Shown piece by piece: positions 56,301 through 64,000 of a stretch of DNA of 64,000 nt. The DNA is from Lytechinus variegatus (taxonomy: Eukaryota > Echinodermata > Echinoidea > Temnopleuroida > Toxopneustidae), in the NCBI RefSeq assembly GCF_018143015.1, contig NC_054741.1, positions 39,150,510 through 39,214,509 of the forward strand, in the 5' to 3' direction. Position numbers and translations under genes: made by a program. How positions within the stretch are numbered: position 1 is the stretch's first letter; every line of letters begins with the position of its first letter. Below the pieces are notes generated by a model. That model searched no databases. It had not been told where the DNA came from and saw only the letters and a list, made by a program, of their open reading frames with translations.

Positions 56301-59300
56301 TTACATGACTATTAAAGGACAGTATTCACATTCATAATAAGAATAGTGCCCTGTTGTGCCAGCATGGGTTTTTAGTTTTATCATAATTTTACGGCAAGAA
56401 GTTAAATGCAACAGGCCCCAGGTATAAATGTCTATCCATTTCTCAATATAGCAGCATGAATGTAAAGTGTGGTTGTTCCCTTCAGGAAAGTATTTGCATT
56501 CATGACACTGAGGCCAATTTAGATTAACATGGCCTTCTTATGGCGGGATAATTGATTTTTTTTTCTTCTTCTGTTTAAAATTTATTATAGAATCTATAAA
56601 TTACTAAAAAAATGCAAGCCATGGACTATACATGATGACATTATATCATGGAGCTAATAGCTCCATGTTGTAATCTTTCACTGACTGCTCACATGATATG
56701 CGAATGATTTTATCAAATTGCAGGGCACATTTTGTTTGATGTCATGCACACTATTAGTTTTTCAACAAATAAACGTGTCGCCATACTTCTTAATACAAAT
56801 ATGATCATCTTTGGCAGATTTGTTCAATTCTTTGAGCCAATTGTGAATTGTATTTGATGACATATGGATAATGTCAACTTTTTACACAGATTTATTTTTT
56901 TTAATGACAGATTTTTCCTGTCATTTGTTGTCATTTTGCACTTTTACGTGTACCAGTTTGAGATAAAAGATAATAAGAAAAATATTGAATACCATTTAGG
57001 AACATGAAGCAATGAATACATGAATTGGGTCTATATATTTTAAGCTACTTGTAACTGATAATATTAGTTGACAGCAAAGTTTATGATATTTATCTTTTTA
57101 CGAAAATGCACAAAATCATCAAATGAATACACAAATTTGCCTATAAGTTCTATCCATTTAAACAAATCATATCAAAATAGACTGAAGAGAGATTCACTTG
57201 GTTTAATTGTGAGCCGGGCGGTGGTGGGGGGGGGCTTCCATTGATGAGTGGATATCATGCGTGTCCAAAGAAACATGTAGGGTCTCTCTTTTTAAGATTG
57301 GGCGTATGTAACGTAATAATGGTGTAAAAAACATAAAAATACTGAAAAGGGGTATATATTTCGCTAGGAAAGCTACAGTATGTATGTTTACAATCCAATT
57401 TGCAAGGATATAAAAAGGCTAGAATACTTTAAAAAGGATGTACTTTTAAACTTTTTACGCCAACACTATCTGTACGTGTTCAGGGTCCGATTGAGTGAGG
57501 TGTGGGAGGAGGGGTGGTACTAAACCCAATGTAAGTAAAGGTAAAGCCGATGTATATGATCACGTCTATGACAAGCTATTCTGTTCTGGTCAGTATGCCA
57601 ATAGTTTTTTGGGAACATGGAAAAGACTTGTTTAGGGTGCTTTTCAAAACCCCATGGATGCGCAGGATATCCACTCGTCCCCTCCCCCCCTCCAATTGTG
57701 AGTAAACAGTTTGACATAAGTTTCTTCTGTGACATATGGTATGTGATCATGCCATTTCAAATGACCCTCAGATCATGTTGGGACTTATTCTCTTTTCCAG
57801 TATTCTCTCTTTTTATTTGACTGATTTGTGACACTTCCTCAATACACACAATTTGGTCACTTTTTTTGAAAAAAATCTTCTTAAAGAACATCAAATTTGG
57901 GCATTTTACTGATGTATAAAGAAATAAGAGAATGGATCCTTATTTAGAAATTCACAGTTATAAGACCGTCTTGTGACATTCTTGAGTCATATTCCTTGAA
58001 TCAAAATGATTAAGCTTTGAATCAAGGCTAATCTCAGCTGTCAACAGGAAGAACATACTGGCATCACGCCACTATGTATCCTGATTGACTACATGTATTG
58101 CTTTGAAACAATATTCTACAAAATGTGGAGAAGTGAACTTTGATTGATATGGGGTTATACATTGTAAATGCAGTTTTTTACAATCTTCATAACATGTATA
58201 AAATTGGTTTCTTCCTTATTTTTATTACACATGTATTTATCTGTATTTTTAAGGACTCTCTTTGTAAAATGTATTTTCCATAAAAAATAATGATACTATT
58301 AATGATGATAATAATAATGAAAAATAATAATAATAATAAATAAATGATAGTAAAAATAACAACAATATTTTATGATAATAATGCATAGGAAAATTCAGAT
58401 AAATGTAGCTTTAGTTTTGTGAAGCATGATATAAGTGTAGATCTACACCTTGACAAGTGTTTTTTGTCACTTGTTTGCTTGAACTTCAGACTCGGGTCTA
58501 TACATTGTAAATCAATATTGAAGATAACTTGGTAGTAGTTTATTGACATCACTGAACAAACAATTGGAATCTTAATATTACCCTTTTCTCAAGGGCAAAA
58601 TTTTTCTAACCCCGTACTCAAGGTGCAGCTTAAGCTTAACGTAAATGGCAAGTTAGCTCCATCTAGAGTCCGGGGGGGGGGGTCTTTTTATTTGCAGTGG
58701 GCTAACCCCACAGGTTACATTATTATTAATGATTATTTGACCTTGCAAAATAACAGGGTTATTGCAATGTTTAATGTGAAAGTCTGGGGTTAAGAGTCAT
58801 TGCAAGAAAAGAAACCTGGTCAAGTCCAGGACAGTGCTCAAGCTTCAATGGATGCCACAGAGTCAATGATGCCGTCAAATCAGAGATAAGCGCTCATGAA
58901 TGGCTACCACTTGTCCAGGATTACTAAATTATGTGTTAAAAAAAACAAGTATTTCCTTAGCCTGGGTTAGGCAGAAATTTTGCCTGTTCAAAATGTATAA
59001 ATCATAGCACAGGGTTTACAATAGTCAGATTTAATAAAGATTTAAAAAAAAATAGTGAGAAAAAGGTAGGAGTATTAAAGTCAGAATATATCCACACCAC
59101 CTCCCACTTCCCTGTCCACACTAAACAGATATCCTAAAAACCAAGCAATTGTCAAGATGACTTCTAATAAAAAAGAGTTTGTTGCACTGTCTGATAGAGT
59201 GACTTGCATGTTGTAATCACAAATTTTGTACAAATGGTTATTAAGTTATGAATTTTACTGGAGCATGCAACACTGAAAATGATACCAATTTTGCATGTTA

Positions 59301-62200
59301 CTTTCATCCATTGGGCCATTCTTTGAAAGGTGAACCTTTTTTTTTAAGCGAAGTTTTAACTTATTGACTTTAAGCTGCATATTCAAATAGAGCAATGTCA
59401 GCAGTTTCATGAAATGCATTTTTTTCATGATTTTTGCAAACTGTCATTCCTCATTTGCATCAATTAACATGTATGATAATTAAATGTGAAAATTATATAT
59501 AAAAAAAAAATTATTTGAACCGACCTGGATTGTGAATAATGGTTTCCAAATCCCAAGTTTGATTAATGTTATAATGTCGAGATATGATTGTATTCCTCTT
59601 GATTTGAATAGAAATAAAACTGTAAAATTTATTGTTTTAACATAATTAAAGGAAATTAATTACTTTCAGATGTCACGCAGGTGACCCCAAAACACAAAAA
59701 GGGTATGCCCCCTCTAAACCAAGGCTCTGGTCTTAGCATTTTTTTTCTCCAAAGCTAGATCTAGTGTGCCTTGCATCTCACCAAATATGAATCCATAGTA
59801 AGTGTTAATTAGATACATCATTAGCTAAGGACATGGTCACACACATGAACCAGTGGTCACGTGTTTGACTAACAATGCTTTTGCCTGAAAACAAAACATG
59901 CTATTTCAGGAATATGTAGATTACTTGACTCTTTAGCCCTCCCTAGCTTATCAGTGCTTTTGTTTGATCAATTTTATTGAGAAAGAATCTCAAACATGAA
60001 ATCAAAGTAAAAACAAGACATGTGTACATGTAGGTGCTTCTTTTCATCTGGTGGCATTGTCAACGTTAAATCTCGACTTCACCAAGATTAAGATTTTGAA
60101 TTGTCATAGCTTTATTGAGTTTACGAACTTTGTTTATAAAACTTGGACATCAGAGTAATCAAGTTTTAATTAAATTAATTTTCTGGTCGCATTATCAAGG
60201 ACAACTTTGACTTTGTGGACTTATGATTATAATATTCAAAATTTAACCAGGGTTAAGATTTTTAATTTCCAAGATTATTTTTGGAGTTGAAGTTTATATT
60301 CCATGAAATTATAATGATTATGAAGATTTGACAAACGGATGAATGAATTTTCTTGTCACTACTCAGAGATATAAAAAGGTTATCTACATGTAAGTGCCAA
60401 TTCAAAATGGAATGAACTGACAAAGTTTCTACAGTGTAGTTCAATAGTAATAGACTACTGGTAACAATTGACCCCCCCTCCCCCTTAATATTGCTTTAGG
60501 GGCTCAAAAATCGTGCATGGTTTACAATACAAGTTCAGAAGAGTGTGAAATACTGTCTTCATTTTTTTTCTCAAATCCAATGTTTTTATTCATAATTATG
60601 TTTAGGGTAAGTTGGAACATGTTCCAACTAGCCCCTTCGTTTGTTCCAACTAACCTCAGAGGCCCCTGTGACATAAGCTTACAACACAAAAAGGGACTTC
60701 ACCATGGCATACCTTGTGTTTTAGCTTGTTACAAGTGTCCATTTTTACCCCCAAACAGGCCTTATGGATGATCATACATGTACAGTGTACTTTTAAATGT
60801 TAATTTTTTTTAAATTTTTTTTTTACCCAGGAATCATTAGATGTTGACTATAAACAAGTGAAAAACCTCTGGCAGTCTTGCCTGCATTACGCAATTCATT
60901 ATTGCAGCAGTGTTGACCTTGAAAATAAGTTTTTAATAATTATTCACAAAAACACCATGCATATCATTACAAAATGTAATTTGAATGACCCTTAATGATG
61001 ATCTTTGACCTTGATCATGTGACCTAAGAAACCTGCAAGACGGTCAGTGATACTTGATTACCCTTATATGTCATTGTTTCATGATGTAGATCCATTTCAC
61101 TTTCAAAGTTATCAACAAATGCCCCCTAGCATGGCCAAAGTTTACTGACCTGGCTTAATGACCTTTGACCTTGACCATGTGACCTGAAACTCACACAGGA
61201 TGTTTAATGATACTTGATTTACTCTTCCCCGATTGTGCAAATTTTGTGAATTTTGTGATTGCATTTTTATTTAGGTCTGTGCGGAGCTAAACAATCCAAG
61301 TCTAGGACCAGTGAAGGCCTGGTCTGGACATCGGGGGAATTGGACCTGCATCACAGCCTATTCTGATGATAGACGGAACCAGGTATAAATCACATGAAGA
61401 AATTCTTTGGTTAAATTTTATGGTTTTTTTTGTGTGTTAGTGCAGGTGTATCAAACTATCAGCTTCATGAGATTCTTTTAGAGAAGCACTATTTTCAAAG
61501 CATCTTAGTAAGGAAGCTGAGAACACTGTAACAGGAAGCTTATATTGTAGAAATTGATATGATTTTTGTGATTGATATGCACATAATAACTATGTGTACT
61601 GTAATCAATCGTATAGATTAGCCTCGAGTCAATCACTAAGCTTTTGTTGTTGAGCCAATTAAAGCATAAGCAGACTTCAAACACCCAGTTTAACACAATT
61701 GCAGTGTCCATATTTTGTCTTCTTTTTACATATTACAGCATTGGTAATGTTCGTTAGACATGGTCTACTATTCATTGAGAATACATGTTACATACCAGAT
61801 GCTCTGCACAATGGCATTTTGATACACTTAACATTAATTATTTGCAAAGTTACCAGTTTGCACCAAATACTAGTACTTGACTTTTCGTAAGAATCCAAAG
61901 TTCTCAAATACAGCTACATGTATGTATTTGATTATTAAGCAAAGGTACATCATAACTCTCCTAATTTCAATAACTGTTTATTTTTTTTATCAGAGCATTG
62001 GAACCTGTGGGTACTTGTGGGATACCAGCCAACATGTCCGCCTGAAGCATTCATACCGTCTGAAACCGTCATCTAACCAAACCATCTCTTTAGCAGGAGG
62101 GATACCCTTCCTTGGACGCTTTGCTATTCTTCATACTGAGATCACTATCCTCAATGTTCCTTTCAATACAGATGATGATCATATCAATCATCAGCATGAG
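49385..62200 (+). CDS. EEPD1: EEPD1, HhH and EEP-nuclease domain protein (5' part, four exons in window, 3' end outside)
   Basis: Exons 49385-50352, 50977-51028, 61275-61382 and 61994-62200 join in phase to 445 codons, still open at the right. Residues 2-8 (GMVTSCC) start with Met-Gly and carry Cys, consistent with N-myristoylation and palmitoylation, as in human MGSTLGC. Two helix-hairpin-helix regions follow: LNINQATEEELMTL with LVSGVGANKL (about 51-110), and VDVNKATAIDLSKVSGIGTD with a second IG motif (about 144-203). A Ser/Thr linker leads to RVASWNLQ (292-299), start of the EEP domain, then NPGVKEVICMTLLENG. Human EEPD1 (about 570 residues) has the same order. It is a nuclease linked to replication-fork repair and, in macrophages, cholesterol efflux. 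Position 331 is Asp where human has the AVQE glutamate. Missing exons should encode the remaining EEP motifs. Confidence 0.92.
50353..50976. other. EEPD1 intron 1, no feature
   Basis: AT-rich with T- and A-runs; no repeat family recognised. Confidence 0.5.
50977..51028 (+). CDS. EEPD1: EEPD1 coding exon 2
   Basis: A 52-bp exon between acceptor TACTATAG and donor GTAAGT (phase 0). Encodes GLSLIACQDIVDSTALDE, aligned with human IKLLAVQELLDREALE. The catalytic-type Glu is Asp here (codon GAC). Confidence 0.85.
51084..51355. mobile_element. MITE with CTGGGCCC ends
   Basis: CTGGGCCCTGTCTAACAAAG on the left and GGCAAGACGGGGCCCAG on the right are inverted. Inside, ATTGATCCAATCAATCGTAA is mirrored by GATTGATTGGATCAATCGTC near 51312. 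Confidence 0.7.
52063..53156 (+). repeat. Family B repeat, full-length copy
   Basis: Head TTTTGTCTCACCTGCGAAGC then AAAGTGAGACTATAGGCGCC. Six monomers follow, with TATCACTGAACATCCTG-type phrases at about 52215, 52408, 52571, 52733, 52887 and 53051. Tail GCGTGATGCAGGTGAGACGG. The best-preserved family B copy in the window. Confidence 0.85.
53280..53955 (+). repeat. Pyrimidine tract (TTCTTTC-rich)
   Basis: About 680 bp of C/T-biased sequence with TTCTTTCTTTC motifs and the short motif AAAGAATGAAGGAAACA repeated with variation near 53675 and 53815. Long Phe/Ser/Leu frames here are not proteins. Confidence 0.85.
54428..55490 (+). repeat. Family B repeats, diverged
   Basis: A headless fragment (54428-54640), then a full but degraded copy with head TCTCGCCTCCATAGCAGAGT at about 54674 and tail near 55410, followed by a second tail copy (GTAATGCAGGTGAGACTGCC) to 55490. 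Monomers retain GTTTCAGGTCATATGATCAA-like phrases. Confidence 0.65.
55663..55732. mobile_element. Deleted relative of the 41114-41272 MITE
   Basis: GGCCCTGTTGTGTAAAAGTT and AACTTTTATGCAATGGGGC are inverted ends with only about 30 bp between. Confidence 0.6.
56060..56290. repeat. 117-bp tandem duplication, diverged
   Basis: GGGCCATTTCACTTCAAGT starts at 56060 and again at about 56177. Each copy ends with AAAAGTATACAGAGAC. Several substitutions and small indels separate the copies. Confidence 0.75.
56291..57225. other. EEPD1 intron 2 segment, nothing recognised
   Basis: AT-rich, no exon-like frame. A TAGCTCCATG-like short inverted pair lies near 56650-56665. Confidence 0.4.
57226..57690. mobile_element. 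Relative of the 46538-47071 element
   Basis: GATGAGTGGATATCATGCGT on the left and GCGCAGGATATCCACTCGTC on the right are inverted. The interior shares the AAAAACATAAAAATACTGAA and TTTCGCTAGGAAAG phrases with the 46.5-kb copy. It is bounded by a G-run and a C-run. Confidence 0.65.
57691..60029. other. EEPD1 intron 2 segment, no gene
   Basis: AT-rich. (ATA/AAT)n at about 58300-58345, a G-run at 58672-58681, otherwise unrecognised. Confidence 0.4.
60030..60260 (+). repeat. Family B fragment, highly diverged
   Basis: Retains GCATTGTCAACGTTAAATCT, AAACTTGGACATCAGAGTAA and TTAACCAGGGTTAAGATTTT phrases without intact AGGTCA repeats. Confidence 0.5.
60611..60628. repeat. 18-bp perfect palindrome
   Basis: GTTGGAACATGTTCCAAC, with another GTTCCAACTAAC close downstream. 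Probably part of a short element of unknown type. Confidence 0.7.
60855..61235 (-). repeat. Family B fragment, minus orientation, adjoining EEPD1 exon 3
   Basis: The reverse complement gives the tail GCAGGCAAGACTGCCAGAGG and two monomers with ACATGGTCAAGGTCAAAGGT. Its broken end lies about 40 bp from the exon 3 acceptor. Confidence 0.65.
61275..61382 (+). CDS. EEPD1: EEPD1 coding exon 3
   Basis: The acceptor is TATTTAG and the donor is GTATAA, phase 0 on both sides. Encodes VCAELNNPSLGPVKAWSGHR and GNWTCITAYSDDRRNQ, aligned with human FCTELNQPTLPNIRKWKGPR. A 10.2-kb repeat-filled intron precedes it, with a family B fragment ending about 40 bp before the acceptor. Confidence 0.88.
61994..62200 (+). 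CDS. EEPD1: EEPD1 coding exon 4 (last in window)
   Basis: The acceptor is TTTTTATCAG and the donor is GTGAGC (phase 0). Contains CGYLWDTSQHVRL and PFLGRFAILHTEITILNVPF, aligned with human AGFLWD, YLGRF and LTLVNLHL. The human NLHL histidine position is not conserved. Following exons lie right of the window. Confidence 0.85.
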
Positions 62201-64000
62201 GTGAGCTTTACAGTTGATTGCCAATTGGTCTACATCCTCTTTATCTATTTTCCGTTTGGTCTCATCTCATATGGTCTAATCCTACTTCATCTCAACCAGT
62301 TAGTCTATCTGTACTACATTTGGTCTAATTGCCCTTTAGCCCAGAATACCGATTTTTATCTAACATCTACTTAGTCCATCACTTCTGTATGATTAGTTGA
62401 ATTGTTTATGAACCAAATATTCTTTTGACAAAGTAAAGATAATAATTAGACAAAACAGAGCCTTGACCAACATGGCATCATAGTAGGCCTACTAATTGAG
62501 TACTAGACTGAATTGGTTAAATGTAGACCGAGCCTCAAACCAAACTGATAGAAGAATGAATAGGTTTAGTCAAGAAGACCGAATAGGTACATGTATTAGC
62601 CTATCTGAGATGTAGATCTGTTTTATACTGCGAGAGTCTGTCTAATCAAGGAGATACTAATTATCTTCTTCAAGTTGGTCTAGTGTGCTCCCACTTTTTG
62701 TCCCATGGCTATTATAACAGCTAGTTTACTTTTCTGTAGGGCACATGTTCATATGATAGCATAAATAAGAATAAGAAAGAGCACCAAAATCCTAAAGAGG
62801 TCGGTGAGAGGCATAGCATTATGACAGGGGTTTATTCATGGCCATGTATTTGTTGGCCTTAAATTTGATAGCTAGAGCTCAGATATTTCTTTTCATTTTC
62901 CAAATTGTCTTTCTTTTTTTTCCTGTGTATCCAAGTGGTACTTATTAGGAGATTGGTGTTGGCAGGAGTGTGTCTGATTATTAATTTCTTTTTATTTTTT
63001 TGTTATTTATTTTTTCATTATTCATTAATTTTATTTTCTTCTATTTTACTTCATTTCAATCCATTCATTCATATGTTCATTAATTATTTGATTTTATTTT
63101 ATTTCTTATTTCATTGTTTTATTTATTTATTCGATTTATTTATGTATTTTTTTGGGGGGGGGCAGGGATTACATTGATCCTGAGATTAATTCCACCATTG
63201 ATTTTTATGTAAAGAGGGAATTGCCAAGTTGCCATTTAGCAGCGCACCTGAGTGTTTACCTATTATGTACCATACAAGAAAACATAATTCATGTATGTAG
63301 TTGAATACTGTGAAATGATCATTGTAATAATGACATGTGTGTGGGATGTAGGATATCCTGGTCATTATTGGATATGAACTTTTCCCCATGTGAGAGGAAA
63401 GTCTGTTCACCTGTAAAGGAACATAACTATGCTGTTTTATAAACAGTCAAGATACTTTTACTCTGTGAGCACTGAAGGTGTGATTTCCTTCTCTTTTGCA
63501 ATGTATATAGAGGCCAAAAGTTTACATACACCCATGAAATTCAGTGAAATTTGTTTACTTGCCAAACATCGTAACATTTACTATATATTCAGTAATATAA
63601 TTCTTCCATGAAGAATTTGGTGTCAAATGAAAGAGCGTATTAAGCTCTTTCACATGATTTGGATGCTTTTGGGAATATTTCAGGTGAAATTTCTTTGAAG
63701 AAAACAAGTAATATTTGTGCCAAATGTATTTTATTGTATCTTACATTTTCAAACATCATTTCATAGAAATCTATAAATGTCAAATGTATGATTTATATTA
63801 CATTTTCTATCATATGTCACCACTGAACAAAAAAGTGTAATCTGAAATGTTCTGTTTTTGTTTGTGGTAACTCCCTTAGGAACTCGGCAGGACAGCATTT
63901 TTTGCTGGTAAACGCCAAGCTGGTATATAACCAATTACCTTGGAAAATTTTACGTCTAGGTTAATCAGTCATAGTAGCTGGCGTAATAGATGACAGAAAT
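62201..64000. other. EEPD1 intron 4 (open at right edge)
   Basis: Repeated GGTCTA-type phrases occur at 62220-62700, and there is a T-rich tract at 62990-63150 ending in a G-run. No further EEPD1 exon was found before 64000. Confidence 0.4.
63508..63535. mobile_element. Possible Tc1/mariner-type end
   Basis: TATAGAGGCCAAAAGTTTAC followed by ATACACC resembles the terminal motif of Tc1-like elements (AAGTTTACATACAC). The matching inverted end is not in the window. Confidence 0.35.

Noticed and set aside
61877..62374. 165-codon frame as a separate gene
   Set aside because: Only 61994-62200 is real, as EEPD1 exon 4 between good splice sites; the rest reads through introns.
1..64000. Prokaryotic features, CRISPR arrays, operons
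   Set aside because: Spliced metazoan genes and eukaryotic transposable elements throughout; tandem repeats are satellites without spacers.

Overview
This is a window of animal nuclear DNA: AT-rich, gene-sparse, intron-rich and packed with short transposable elements. The proteins resemble deuterostome orthologues. The repeat style (dispersed tandem arrays with AAGGTCAAAGGTCA cores, many small inverted-repeat elements, pyrimidine tracts) suggests a sea urchin, perhaps Lytechinus-like. That assignment is inference; the two most intact reconstructed proteins could be searched to settle it.

Three real protein-coding genes can be reconstructed from splice sites and family similarity. (1) A TMEM170-type ER membrane protein lies on the minus strand, with three coding exons between 3713 and 7384 and a 123-residue product. 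(2) CFDP1 (BCNT/Swc5 family, a histone H2A.Z-deposition subunit) lies on the plus strand, with nine coding exons between 12796 and 37833 and a 319-residue product. (3) EEPD1 (N-terminal helix-hairpin-helix domains plus an exonuclease-endonuclease-phosphatase domain) lies on the plus strand from 49385; its first four coding exons are inside the window and the 3' part lies beyond the right edge. TMEM170 and CFDP1 are arranged head to head. Their human orthologues are also neighbours, so this is probably conserved linkage, with a possible shared promoter near 11.9-12.8 kb.

Nearly everything else is mobile or repetitive. Two families (called A and B here) begin with TTTTGTCTC and end in an inverted GAGAC motif. 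They carry internal tandem monomers (157 bp in A, about 160 bp in B), each with nuclear-receptor-type direct repeats of AGGTCA. Family A copies lie at 21.1-21.9, 22.2, 23.5-24.2 and 32.7-35.4 kb. Family B copies lie at 4.2, 18.7-20.0, 46.4-48.7, 52.1-53.2, 54.4-55.5 and 60.0-61.2 kb. Three copies of a TTAA-flanked long-inverted-repeat element, several hAT-like elements with 8-bp target duplications, two copies of a 7SL/Alu-domain-like SINE, a LINE RNase H fragment, a satellite foldback element and a three-level nested insertion make up much of the remainder.

The most unusual items are the nuclear-receptor-site arrays, the 7SL-like SINE, a TTAA-flanked element in the 32.7-35.4 kb repeat that carries an apparent first exon and promoter of a cellular-type gene, and non-canonical residues in the EEPD1 nuclease domain. 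I see no rRNA, functional tRNA, CRISPR or prokaryotic feature.
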